Source: CAZNEZ01 sp964572475 (GTDB lineage: Bacteria > Bacillota > Clostridia > Lachnospirales > Lachnospiraceae). Taken from it: a stretch of DNA of 35,583 bases. The stretch is taken from assembly GCA_964572475.1 (NCBI GenBank), contig CAZNEZ010000016.1:1-35583 (forward strand), read 5' to 3'. The notes under the pieces are model-generated. The model saw nothing but the letters and a program-made list of their open reading frames with translations. It was not told the origin of the DNA and searched no databases. This document shows, piece by piece, positions 16,000 through 24,162 of the stretch (positions are counted from its first letter, which is position 1; every line of letters begins with the position of its first letter). Made by a program: the position numbers and the translations under genes.

Positions 16000-16515
16000 T
16001 TAGTTGTCAGTGTTCATGGCTTTACTAAGTGCCTCTGCTTCTTCATCTCCTAATGGAATATAAGATTCGCCTTTTAAGATTTCTTTTATATATGTGTAAC
16101 ATCCTTCTCTACTATGCATTGCATTAATAACATATCCATTATTGTTTTTATCAAGCATAACCAATGCAAAGCTTAACTTTCCACCCATTTCGTGGAATGC
16201 ATCATATTTTACAATACCAACCTTTTGATATGTAATATCTAAATTATTAAAAATCTCCTTGATTTTTTTAGATTTCTTTTTATCTTCTTCTATAAGAATA
16301 TCTACCTGTTCAAATCTCTTAACAAGAACATCTTCTAACGATTCAGCATTTTTACCTCTCATAAATGAATCGTATTTACGTTGAAGTTTCTTTAAATTAC
16401 TATTACTAACTATAATGAGTACTATACTTAAAATACATAATATTAATAATCCAATTATTATATATGCAGGATCAATTGTGTCTAAACCAATCTTCTTAAA
16501 CAATTCGCTATTCAT
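16000..16515 (-). CDS. DUF4446 family membrane protein
   Basis: The 171-residue protein has one N-terminal span (about 18-40, AYIIIGLLILCILSIVLIIV), a charged coiled-coil-prone segment (about 45-95), and a C-terminal domain with YDAFHEMGGKLSFALVMLD and GYVINAMHSREGCYTYIKEI. The last block is the hallmark of DUF4446, which is regularly found next to parB in clostridia. Function is unknown. It is 26 bases downstream of parB on the same strand. The SD is weak (AAGGC/GGC before GTAAG), so the start is likely but not certain. Confidence 0.87.
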   Translation of the reverse strand: MNSELFKKIGLDTIDPAYIIIGLLILCILSIVLIIVSNSNLKKLQRKYDSFMRGKNAESLEDVLVKRFEQVDILIEEDKKKSKKIKEIFNNLDITYQKVGIVKYDAFHEMGGKLSFALVMLDKNNNGYVINAMHSREGCYTYIKEILKGESYIPLGDEEAEALSKAMNTDN

Positions 16516-16541
16516 CTTACAGCCTTGCCTTTCTCATAATA

Positions 16542-17432
16542 CTATTTGATTTTATCAAAAATGTCTATAATTCTTTCTAATTCTTCTGGTGAATAGTATT
16601 CAATCTCTATTTTACCTTTATTCTTAGACTTTTTATTGATTGTAACTTTAGAACCAATAATAGTTTTAATTCGTTCTTCTATGTCTTTATATGCTAATTC
16701 TTCAGCTTTATTAACCGTAACTGGCTGCTTAACCTTAGGATTAAGAATTGATTTAACTAACTTTTCAGTTTCTCTTACGCTAAGTTTTTCATCAAATATC
16801 TTGTTTGCAATGCTCACCTGAACATCCTTATCTTCAATTGACAATAACGCCCTTGCATGTCCACTTGATATCATCTCATCAATAACCATCTGCTGTACTT
16901 CTTCTGATAATTTTAACAAACGCATAGAATTTGTAACTGCTGTTCTACTTTTGGAAACTTTATCAGCTACTTCATCTTGTTTCAAATTATATTCTTGTAA
17001 TAATCTCTTATATGCCAATGCTTCCTCAATAGGATTAAGATCTTCCCTTTGAATATTCTCTATTAGAGCTATCTCCATTACTTCTTCATCAGAATAATCT
17101 TTAATAATAATTGGAACTTCTTTAATTCCTGCAAGCTTCGCTGCTCTCCATCTTCTTTCTCCAGCTATTATCTCATAATGATCATCTTTTTTTTGAACTA
17201 CTAGTGGTTGAATAATTCCAAATTGTTTAATTGAATCAGCTAATTCCTGTAATGCATCTTCATCAAAATTCTTTCGTGGCTGATTTCTATTTGGTTCAAC
17301 TTTAGTAATCTTAACTATCGTTTCTGACTTTTTAACTTGCGAAGTAGCACTTTCTGGTTGTTTTAAATCACTTACTACTTCTGGTATTAATGTATCTAGT
17401 CCTTTACCAAGACCACTTTTTCTCTTTACCAT
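16542..17432 (-). CDS. parB: Chromosome-partitioning protein ParB (Spo0J)
   Basis: From the ATG at 17432 the protein is 296 residues and begins MVKRKSGLGKGLDTLIPE, the conserved N-terminus that stimulates ParA. The CTPase/ParB-box region contains NRNQPRKNF and AGERRWRAAKLAGI. The helix-turn-helix region (DEVADKVSKSRTAVTNSMRLL) binds parS, and a C-terminal dimerisation domain ends the protein. ParB loads on parS, spreads as a CTP-dependent clamp and helps load SMC. The start is chosen because AGAGGA precedes it; an in-frame ATG at 17465 lacks an SD. Two perfect parS sites lie about 0.9 and 1.1 kb upstream. Confidence 0.97.
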   Translation of the reverse strand: MVKRKSGLGKGLDTLIPEVVSDLKQPESATSQVKKSETIVKITKVEPNRNQPRKNFDEDALQELADSIKQFGIIQPLVVQKKDDHYEIIAGERRWRAAKLAGIKEVPIIIKDYSDEEVMEIALIENIQREDLNPIEEALAYKRLLQEYNLKQDEVADKVSKSRTAVTNSMRLLKLSEEVQQMVIDEMISSGHARALLSIEDKDVQVSIANKIFDEKLSVRETEKLVKSILNPKVKQPVTVNKAEELAYKDIEERIKTIIGSKVTINKKSKNKGKIEIEYYSPEELERIIDIFDKIK

Positions 17433-17479
17433 TTTGTTTCCTCTCTGTATGTGCAGACTTGCCATATATAATTAATATA

Positions 17480-18244
17480 TTAATCTTCTTTATTTATAAC
17501 TTCTTCTGCCAATAATCTATAGCTTTCCGCACCTGCTGATTTACTATCATACATATTAATTGGTATTCCATGACTTGGTGCTTCTGCCAGTCTAATATTT
17601 CTTGGTATAATTGTTTTATAAATATTCTGTTTTAGATTCTCTTTTACATTCTCTACAACCTGCAAAGAAAGATTAGTTCTTGCATCAAACATAGTAAATA
17701 CTACACCTTCTATTGTAAGCTCAGGGTTCAATCTCTTTTTAACTAAATTAATAGTATGTACTAATTGTGACAATCCTTCGAGTGCATAGTATTCACATTG
17801 AATCGGTACTAAAACTGTATCAGCCGTTGTCATAGCATTTACTGTAAGCATACTAAGTGATGGTGGACAATCTATAACTATAAAATCATATTTATCTTTA
17901 ATCTTTGATACGTTATCTCTAAGTACATATTCCCTGTTCTCTATTTCTAATAAATCTATCTCTGCTCCTGACAGTTCAACATTTGATGGAAGTAATGAGA
18001 GATTATCTAATACATTGTCCAACAAGCACTCTTCTATGCTACATTGTCCAATAATCATATCATATACTGTTTTATCTAACGTATATTTATCAACGCCGAC
18101 GCCACTAGTTGCATTACCCTGTGGATCAATGTCAATAAGCAATACTTTTTTATTCATTTCAGCAAGACATGCTGCAAGGTTTATTGATGTAGTTGTTTTT
18201 CCAACTCCACCTTTTTGATTAGCAATAGCTATAATTCTTCCCAT
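17480..18244 (-). CDS. parA: Chromosome-partitioning ATPase ParA (Soj)
   Basis: The 254-residue protein starts MGRIIAIANQKGGVGKTTTS with the deviant Walker A K11-GGVGKTT18; Lys11 is the signature lysine of ParA/MinD ATPases. FIVIDCPPSL is Walker B-like, and the C-terminal part (IPRNIRLAEAPSHGIPI) is typical of Soj. It binds DNA as an ATP dimer and is stimulated by ParB. Three in-frame ATGs occur (18259, 18247, 18244); AAAGGA favours 18244 (six-base spacing), though 18247 is possible. It heads the parA-parB-DUF4446-HD-GYP run, with a minus-strand TATAAT at 18279-18284 as a possible -10. Confidence 0.97.
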   Translation of the reverse strand: MGRIIAIANQKGGVGKTTTSINLAACLAEMNKKVLLIDIDPQGNATSGVGVDKYTLDKTVYDMIIGQCSIEECLLDNVLDNLSLLPSNVELSGAEIDLLEIENREYVLRDNVSKIKDKYDFIVIDCPPSLSMLTVNAMTTADTVLVPIQCEYYALEGLSQLVHTINLVKKRLNPELTIEGVVFTMFDARTNLSLQVVENVKENLKQNIYKTIIPRNIRLAEAPSHGIPINMYDSKSAGAESYRLLAEEVINKED

Positions 18245-18341
18245 CATATGTCCTTTCATTGATAATTATGTGTGTTTTATTATACCATTAATCTATATGA
18301 ATATCTATAACTAGCATATATATATTTCATTATTTTACAAA

Positions 18342-18357
18342 TGTTTCACGTGAAACA
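18342..18357. promoter_or_regulatory. parS site 1
   Basis: TGTTTCACGTGAAACA is a perfect palindromic parS sequence as defined in Bacillus. It lies about 100 bases upstream of parA, so ParB bound here could also affect parAB transcription. Confidence 0.95.
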
Positions 18358-18442
18358 TTAACTTGTTGTTATACTAATTTAGCATGTTTTCAACATTTGT
18401 GTCATCATGACTATTTATATTTAATATTGTCACTCTATTACC

Positions 18443-18502
18443 TCTATGTTGTTTTCATATTGTTTCTATGTTGTTTCTTATATCATTTTTATATTGTTTC
18501 TT
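18443..18502 (+). repeat. Array of TGTTTC parS half-site-like repeats
   Basis: Between the two parS sites the sequence repeats ATGTTGTTTTC, ATTGTTTC, ATGTTGTTTC and ATTGTTTC. Exact TGTTTC occurs at 18461-18466, 18472-18477 and 18495-18500, with a one-base variant ending at 18456. TGTTTC is the left half of parS without the CAC centre. The remainder of the ~300-base gap (18245-18548) is AT-rich with no supported gene. Confidence 0.6.
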
Positions 18503-18505
18503 ATT

Positions 18506-18544
18506 AACTTGATAAATGTTTCACGTGAAACATTTTAACAAGTT
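18506..18544. promoter_or_regulatory. parS site 2 inside a longer imperfect palindrome
   Basis: A second perfect TGTTTCACGTGAAACA occupies 18517-18532. It is extended by AACTTG (18506-18511) and CAAGTT (18539-18544), making a ~39-base near-palindrome. It begins four bases after the response-regulator stop (18549, minus strand), so the RNA could fold as a terminator-like hairpin as well. Confidence 0.9.
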
Positions 18545-18548
18545 AATA

Positions 18549-19187
18549 TTACATCTCAGCTATTCCATTTTTTACTGCAAACACTGCTGCTTGTGTTCTA
18601 TCGGCTGCTCCTATTTTTTTGAATATATTTGAAACATGATTTTTAACTGTTCGCTCGCTAATATTCAAGATTTCTCCTATTTCTCGGTTATACCTTCCCT
18701 CTGCAAGAAGTTTAAGTACTTGAAGTTCTCTTTTTGATAACAAATAGATTTTAGACTTAGATTTTCTTTGATTAATTAAGCCAGCATTGTATATTGGTAC
18801 AATTGAAGGTTCAATATAAGTTTTACCATTATAGACAGTGATAATTGCATTCTTAAGTGTTTCAAAATCCGAATCCTTAAGTACATATCCACCACATCCA
18901 AGATTCATTGCTTTTATTATGTAATCAGCCTCATTATGTATAGTTAAAACAAGAACTTTAGCTCTCATGTCCTTGCTCAGGGAATCCATAACTGTAAGGC
19001 CATTCATCTTTGGCATATTAATATCAAGTAATATAATATCTGGATTTATCTTTTTAAGTTTATTAAGTGCTTCAATCCCATCTCCAGCTTCCGCGACGAC
19101 TTTAAAATCTTTATCCAGTTCTATAAGTTGCTTAAGTCCCTCTCTTACCATAGAGTGATCTTCAGCAATCATTAATTTAATATTCAT
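18549..19187 (-). CDS. NarL/FixJ-family response regulator (DegU-like)
   Basis: From the ATG at 19187 the protein is 212 residues. The receiver domain (1-~120) has Glu9-Asp10, phospho-acceptor Asp55 (LLDINMP) and a conserved Lys in VLKDSD. The C-terminal LuxR helix-turn-helix reads LSKRELQVLKLLAEGRYN and ISERTVKNHVSNIFKKI. It is partnered with the kinase immediately upstream. The ATG is chosen because GGAGGTATTACA gives a strong SD; an in-frame start at 19208 would overlap the kinase stop and lacks one. The regulon cannot be read from this window. The downstream gene space holds parS 2. Confidence 0.93.
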   Translation of the reverse strand: MNIKLMIAEDHSMVREGLKQLIELDKDFKVVAEAGDGIEALNKLKKINPDIILLDINMPKMNGLTVMDSLSKDMRAKVLVLTIHNEADYIIKAMNLGCGGYVLKDSDFETLKNAIITVYNGKTYIEPSIVPIYNAGLINQRKSKSKIYLLSKRELQVLKLLAEGRYNREIGEILNISERTVKNHVSNIFKKIGAADRTQAAVFAVKNGIAEM

Positions 19188-19204
19188 TGTAATACCTCCG
19201 TCTA

Positions 19205-20272
19205 TCATGTAATTGGAATGAACACACGTACCTTAGTTCCTTCTTGTAGAGTCGAAGATATCTCAATTGTGCCACCTAACATTTTAATTCTGTCTTTCAT
19301 CATTCTCAATCCAAACTTTGTCATCTTAATGGAATTGTGATAAGTTAATTCTCCAGTATCAAATCCACATCCATCATCAGAAATAATTATATTAATTCCT
19401 CTATCCAAGTATTTTAGTGAAATGTATATATTATTAGCCTTAGCATGTTTCATAGCATTGTTAGTTGCTTCCTGAACAATACGAATTATACTTAATGCTA
19501 CAACATGAGTCAATTCATAACTTTCACCTAATATTGATAATCCAATATTAGTGTTACCACAGTCACTCGATGACCTGCAATCATTAATAATTCTTGATAA
19601 AGAAATATCTATACCTAAATCATCAACATCCATTGGCCTCAAATTATAGATAATAGTTCTCATCTCATTAATACTATCTCTTAAAGCTCTACCCATAATA
19701 TCCAACTCAAGTTTTGCTCTTATTGGGTCAGTATCTAAAATCCTTGAACATATTTCTGTTTTATGAACAAGATTAGTAAGTGTCTGTACTGGTAAATCAT
19801 GTAATTCACCTGCAATTCTTGCCCTTTCCTCTTCCTGTTCTTCAATATATGTAACACTCATTGTTATTGCTCGATCACTCGAATTATCTATAAATTCTTT
19901 ATCATTAGCTAATTCAGATTTTTTATTCAATCCTTCGTTTATATCCTCATTATCGTCTATTGCATTATTAATCTTTTCAATTTCCTGATCAATAGAAACA
20001 ATCTTTTGATTATTAATCGTAATCTCTTCAAGAAGCTCTTCTTTTCTTTTTTCTAAGCATCTCACTTCATCTTTAGCAAAATCATTAGATTTATGTCTCG
20101 GAGAAAACACTTCAAAAATATTATCTACTTCATCTTTAAATTGGTTTATCTTCACATCTATCTTAGATACTTCTATCTCCGTCTTATAAACTTTGGAATT
20201 CAAATCTGTACGATTATCAGACAATTCACCTAATCTCTCTATGAGATATGATTTCATTTTACTTTCTGACAT
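19205..20272 (-). CDS. Cytoplasmic sensor histidine kinase, HisKA_3 type (DegS-like)
   Basis: From the ATG at 20272 the product is 355 residues with no membrane span or signal peptide. Residues ~1-130 are charged and helical, probably a long coiled coil, as in DegS. The phosphorylation site is His158 in ARIAGELHDLPVQTL (HisKA_3). The ATP domain has the N box EATNNAMKHAKAN near 265-280 and G1 SDDGCGFD. It would phosphorylate the response regulator encoded 17 bases downstream. The start has AGGAGG; an in-frame start at 20299 is rejected. A minus-strand TATAAT at 20306-20311 may be the -10, without a good -35. The lack of a sensor domain suggests a cytoplasmic signal or partner. Confidence 0.92.
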   Translation of the reverse strand: MSESKMKSYLIERLGELSDNRTDLNSKVYKTEIEVSKIDVKINQFKDEVDNIFEVFSPRHKSNDFAKDEVRCLEKRKEELLEEITINNQKIVSIDQEIEKINNAIDDNEDINEGLNKKSELANDKEFIDNSSDRAITMSVTYIEEQEEERARIAGELHDLPVQTLTNLVHKTEICSRILDTDPIRAKLELDIMGRALRDSINEMRTIIYNLRPMDVDDLGIDISLSRIINDCRSSSDCGNTNIGLSILGESYELTHVVALSIIRIVQEATNNAMKHAKANNIYISLKYLDRGINIIISDDGCGFDTGELTYHNSIKMTKFGLRMMKDRIKMLGGTIEISSTLQEGTKVRVFIPIT

Positions 20273-20354
20273 ATGGCCTCCTAAAAATATCGAACACATA
20301 GGTAGATTATATCACTTTTTTGACATATAAGATAGCAGTATTATTAAAAAGCAT

Positions 20355-20383
20355 TTGAATATATTACCCAAATAGAATATAAT
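20355..20383 (+). promoter_or_regulatory. Promoter candidate for the alpha/beta-hydrolase
   Basis: TTGAAT (20355-20360), 17-base spacer, TATAAT (20378-20383). The start site would be near 20390, giving a leader of about 38 bases. Confidence 0.65.
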
Positions 20384-20427
20384 ATAAGAATATAAAACAA
20401 CTAGCATTCTATGCAGATTGGAGTATT

Positions 20428-21378
20428 ATGAAGAAAAATAACATACTAAAAGCAGCAGCATTTGCAGCTGTTGTAACCAGTTCAATATACATAATCAATA
20501 AATCAATCTTTCTGGTGTCAAATGCAAAGGCAACTTTATCTAATTCAAGAGGCAGAAAATATGACTGGAGATTTGGAAATATATTTTATACTGTACAAGG
20601 TGAGGGAAAGCCTATTCTTCTTATACATGACTTAACATGTGGAAGTTCAGACATAGAATTTAAATCTATGACCAATGAATTGGCTAAGACTCATACTGTC
20701 TATACTATGGATTTATTGGGTTGTGGAAGATCGGACAAGCCTAATTTAACATATACTAATTTCTTATATGTTCAGCTTGTTACAGATTTTATTAAAAATG
20801 TAATAGGTCATAGAACAGATGTTGTTGTTACTGGCGCATCTTCACCTATTGTACTCATGTCCTGCTTTAATGATGATACTCTCTATGATAAGATTATGCT
20901 TATTAATCCCGACTCGATTACTACTAACAATCAAACACCTAACAACAATTCTAAGATACTAAAAGTGTTAATTGAACTTCCTATTATAGGAACTTTAATA
21001 TACAATATTCGTAATAGCAAGCAGCAATATATATGTGAATTTAAAACTAAAAACTTTGCTAATCCATATATAGTTAAAGAAAGTCTTGTTAATGACTATT
21101 ATAGTTCAGCGCATTTTGGCTCTTTATCATCTAAGTATTTACTATCAAGCATTAAAAGTAACTTTACTAAGATAAGTATTACGCGCGCAGTTAAAGATAT
21201 TAATAATAGTATATGCATATTAGGTGGTGAACTCGAACCTGATATTAATGATATAATAGCAGACTATAAAGATTTAAATCCTTCAATAGAATCAGCTATT
21301 ATACCTAATACTAAGCATCTGCCACAACTTGAAAGAGCTGAAGAAGTAATTACCAATATAAATATATTTTTTAATTAA
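20428..21378 (+). CDS. Membrane-anchored alpha/beta-hydrolase-fold protein
   Basis: This 316-residue protein has an N-terminal hydrophobic segment (about 8-30) that could be an anchor or uncleaved signal. The fold is recognisable from GKPILLIHDLTCGSS (HG-like oxyanion region), MDLLGCGRSDKP, and a nucleophile elbow G136-A-S138-S-P140, where the last Gly of GxSxG is Pro. His297 (NTKHLPQLE) is in the catalytic position, with Glu270 or Asp272 as the acid. Hydrolase activity is plausible but the altered elbow leaves doubt. The ATG has GGAG with a short spacer. It is the only + gene between parS and oriC, is transcribed alone and ends at a strong hairpin. Substrate unknown. Confidence 0.82.
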   Translation: MKKNNILKAAAFAAVVTSSIYIINKSIFLVSNAKATLSNSRGRKYDWRFGNIFYTVQGEGKPILLIHDLTCGSSDIEFKSMTNELAKTHTVYTMDLLGCGRSDKPNLTYTNFLYVQLVTDFIKNVIGHRTDVVVTGASSPIVLMSCFNDDTLYDKIMLINPDSITTNNQTPNNNSKILKVLIELPIIGTLIYNIRNSKQQYICEFKTKNFANPYIVKESLVNDYYSSAHFGSLSSKYLLSSIKSNFTKISITRAVKDINNSICILGGELEPDINDIIADYKDLNPSIESAIIPNTKHLPQLERAEEVITNINIFFN

Positions 21379-21397
21379 TTATTTTTCGTTACTTAAT

Positions 21398-21436
21398 AAA
21401 ATTACGAAGAGAAATACCATTTCTCTTCGTAATTTT
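21398..21436. terminator. Bidirectional terminator between the hydrolase and rsmG
   Basis: A 17-bp perfect stem AAAATTACGAAGAGAAA (21398-21414) and TTTCTCTTCGTAATTTT (21420-21436) has a 5-base loop. It serves the + hydrolase and the end of the minus-strand origin operon (rsmG stop at 21454). Confidence 0.9.
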
Positions 21437-21453
21437 TATTTATCAAGAATTAT

Positions 21454-22176
21454 TTATTTAATAGGCTCTTTAGCTGGGATTCCCGCTTTTCTTGGATACA
21501 TTCTGTTCATTTTAGCAATCTTCTTAATAAATACAAAACTTCTGGATATATCTGAGTTAGGTAAAACAAATTCATGTATATCATTAAGTTCTCCACTCAA
21601 TTTTTTAATCGCATTCATTCCCTCTTTAACTTCTTTGGTAGAACCACCTGCTTTATATGATATAAAATCTCCATCTATTTTAACAAAAGGTAAACAATAT
21701 TCTGATAACGTTGAAATATTAGCAACTGCTCTTGATACACAAATATCATATTTTTCACGATAATTTTTATCTTGCCCTATATCTTCTGATCTTCCATGCA
21801 CAAATGTTACGTCTTTAAGACCTAGTTTTCCACAAACATCCTGTAAAAACTTAATTCTTTTGTTTAAAGAATCTAATAATGTTAACTTTAGATGTGGATA
21901 TACTATTTTTAATGGAATTCCTGGAAAACCAGCTCCTGTTCCAACATCAATTATTGTATTATATTGTGTTATGTCAACCACATTTACAATAGCCAGACTA
22001 TCTATAAAATGTTTCAAAATAACTTCTTCATATTCTGTAATTGCAGTAAGATTCATTAATTTATTAGTCTCAACTAATAACTCATAGTATTGGTCAAACT
22101 GCTCTAATTGTATATCTGTGAGTTCAAGTCCAAGCTCAGCTAACTCTTTTTTAAAATACGCAAAATCTTTTTCCAT
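21454..22176 (-). CDS. rsmG: 16S rRNA (guanine-N7)-methyltransferase RsmG
   Basis: From the ATG at 22176 the enzyme is 240 residues, the usual length in Firmicutes. It contains the SAM-binding glycine loop IIDVGTGAGFPGIPLKI and the family segment HFIDSLAI. It methylates G527 of 16S rRNA (E. coli numbering); loss in other bacteria gives low-level streptomycin resistance (established). GGAGAG precedes the ATG by about five bases, which is why this start is preferred over a TTG at 22215. It is the last gene of the rpmH-to-rsmG run, following mnmG as usual. Confidence 0.96.
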   Translation of the reverse strand: MEKDFAYFKKELAELGLELTDIQLEQFDQYYELLVETNKLMNLTAITEYEEVILKHFIDSLAIVNVVDITQYNTIIDVGTGAGFPGIPLKIVYPHLKLTLLDSLNKRIKFLQDVCGKLGLKDVTFVHGRSEDIGQDKNYREKYDICVSRAVANISTLSEYCLPFVKIDGDFISYKAGGSTKEVKEGMNAIKKLSGELNDIHEFVLPNSDISRSFVFIKKIAKMNRMYPRKAGIPAKEPIK

Positions 22177-22238
22177 TATCTCTCCATATCTTATTACTAA
22201 CTGTAATAATTGCAAATCAATAAATATCTGTACTTTAA

Positions 22239-22283
22239 TTTTATCTGTTTCTATATTTTATCTGTTTCTATATTTTATCTGTT
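22239..22283 (-). repeat. 17-bp tandem repeat at the mnmG stop codon
   Basis: The unit TTTTATCTGTTTCTATA occurs at 22239-22255 and 22256-22272, with a partial third copy from 22273. On the minus strand it encodes the last residues QIKYRNR and the TAA. Because 17 is not a multiple of three, gain or loss of a unit would change the mnmG C-terminus. Confidence 0.85.
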
Positions 22284-24144
22284 CCATATGTACCAGCAAT
22301 ACAGAAATATCTGCCGGTGATACACCTGAAATACGAGAAGCTTGTCCTATAGATGCAGGTTTGTATAAATTCAATTTCTGCTTTGCTTCTTTTCTAAGTC
22401 CATTAACTTCATCATAGTCAAAATCAATATCCAATTTTTTGCTTTCTAACTTCTTAAAATGTTCTACCTGGCGTAGCTGTCGTGCAATATAACCTTCATA
22501 CTTAATGTTAATCTCAACCTGTTCCTTTACATCCTCAGGGAGTTTTGGTCTATCAGCATCTAATTTGGCAGTCATATCATATGTTAATTCAGGTCTTTTA
22601 ATCAATTCTGCAAGATTGCTTCCTGTCTTAAGTAAAGTACTATCATATTTTTCAAGAAATTCCTGAGTAATCTTATTCGCTCCAATAGGAAAACTTTCCA
22701 GTCTCTTAACTTCATTTTCAATAAGAATTTTTTTATTCTGAACCTTTTCATAAAATTCATCACTTACCAATCCAGCTTTATGTCCAACCTCTGATAACCT
22801 TAAATCAGCGTTATCCTGTCTAAGAATTAATCTATATTCAGCTCTAGATGTCATCATCCTATATGGTTCATGATTTTCCTTTGTTACAAGATCATCAATA
22901 AGTACTCCTATATATGCTTCAGACCTGTCCAGAATTATCTGTTCTTCATTCTTAACTTTTAGTGCTGCATTCATTCCTGCAATTAGACCTTGTGCAGCAG
23001 CTTCTTCATATCCTGAACTACCATTAAACTGACCTCCACTAAAAAGTCCACTAATCGCTTTAAATTCTAAAGTTGGCTTTAACTGTCTTGGATTAATACA
23101 ATCATATTCAATCGCATATGCATTTCTAACTATTCTAACATTTTCAAGTCCTGGAACCGTTCTATACATAGCATATTGAACATCTTCTGGAAGTGAACTT
23201 GACATACCTCCAAGATACATCTCATTAGTATAATTTCCTTCAGGTTCAATAAATACCTGATGTCTATTCTTATCCGCAAATTTAACAACTTTATCTTCTA
23301 TAGACGGACAATATCTTGGACCTGTTCCCTCAATCATACCTGAAAATAAAGGTGATCTGCTTAAATTATCTTTAATTATCTTATGTGTATCCTCGTTAGT
23401 ATATGTTAACCAACAACTAATCTGTTCTTTTTGAACTGTTGCTGGATCCGTTGAAAATGAGAATGGAACTACTTTTTTATCACCAAATTGCTCTTCCATT
23501 TTTGAAAAATCTATGCTTCTTTTATCAACTCTTGCCGGCGTTCCGGTTTTAAACCTAAACATTTCAATACCATTTGCTTTAAGAGAATCTGTAAGATGAG
23601 TTGCGGCCTGAAGACCATTAGGGCCAGTTGGATTACTTACATCTCCATATATACACCTGGACTTCAGATACGTTCCTGTGCAGAGTACTACAGCCTTAGC
23701 CTTATAATTAGCTCCGCTAAATGTCTTAACTCCACTTATAACACCATTATCAACTATAATCTCTGTAACTTCTGCCTGTCTAATAGTAAGATTGTCAGTA
23801 TTCTCAAGTGTATTTCTCATTGTTCTTGAATAATCCTGTTTATCTGCCTGCGCTCTTAGTGAATGAACGGCAGGACCTTTTGAATAATTGAGCATCTTAG
23901 ATTGAATAAATGTTTTATCAATATTTTTACCCATCTCACCACCTAGAGCATCAATCTCTCTAACAAGATGTCCCTTTGAACTGCCACCAACATTAGGGTT
24001 ACATGGCATAAGGGCAATGCTGTCAACACTTACAGTAAACATTATTGTATTAAGACCAAGTCTTGCAGATGCAAGTGCAGCTTCACATCCTGCATGTCCT
24101 GCACCAACAATAACTACATCATATTCTTCAACTAAATTAGGCAT
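22258..24144 (-). CDS. mnmG: tRNA uridine-5-carboxymethylaminomethyl modification enzyme MnmG (GidA)
   Basis: The 628-residue FAD-dependent enzyme forms a complex with MnmE and modifies wobble uridine 34 of certain tRNAs. The N-terminal dinucleotide-binding motif is YDVVIVGAGHAGCEAAL. The family blocks GPRYCPSIEDKVVKF and SGGQFNGSSGYEEAAAQG are present, and the C-terminal domain contains QASRISGVSPADIS. The length is standard. It starts at ATG with GGTGGA upstream, 18 bases after the mnmE stop. The only oddity is the last few codons, which lie in a 17-bp tandem repeat. Confidence 0.98.
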   Translation of the reverse strand: MPNLVEEYDVVIVGAGHAGCEAALASARLGLNTIMFTVSVDSIALMPCNPNVGGSSKGHLVREIDALGGEMGKNIDKTFIQSKMLNYSKGPAVHSLRAQADKQDYSRTMRNTLENTDNLTIRQAEVTEIIVDNGVISGVKTFSGANYKAKAVVLCTGTYLKSRCIYGDVSNPTGPNGLQAATHLTDSLKANGIEMFRFKTGTPARVDKRSIDFSKMEEQFGDKKVVPFSFSTDPATVQKEQISCWLTYTNEDTHKIIKDNLSRSPLFSGMIEGTGPRYCPSIEDKVVKFADKNRHQVFIEPEGNYTNEMYLGGMSSSLPEDVQYAMYRTVPGLENVRIVRNAYAIEYDCINPRQLKPTLEFKAISGLFSGGQFNGSSGYEEAAAQGLIAGMNAALKVKNEEQIILDRSEAYIGVLIDDLVTKENHEPYRMMTSRAEYRLILRQDNADLRLSEVGHKAGLVSDEFYEKVQNKKILIENEVKRLESFPIGANKITQEFLEKYDSTLLKTGSNLAELIKRPELTYDMTAKLDADRPKLPEDVKEQVEINIKYEGYIARQLRQVEHFKKLESKKLDIDFDYDEVNGLRKEAKQKLNLYKPASIGQASRISGVSPADISVLLVHMEQIKYRNR

Positions 24145-24162
24145 ATTTCCACCAATCCTTTT

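Noticed and set aside
15404..16003. Long + strand open frame opposite the HD-GYP gene
   Set aside because: It is the complement of a well-supported gene with intact motifs; its Ser/Ile-rich sequence is the expected shadow.
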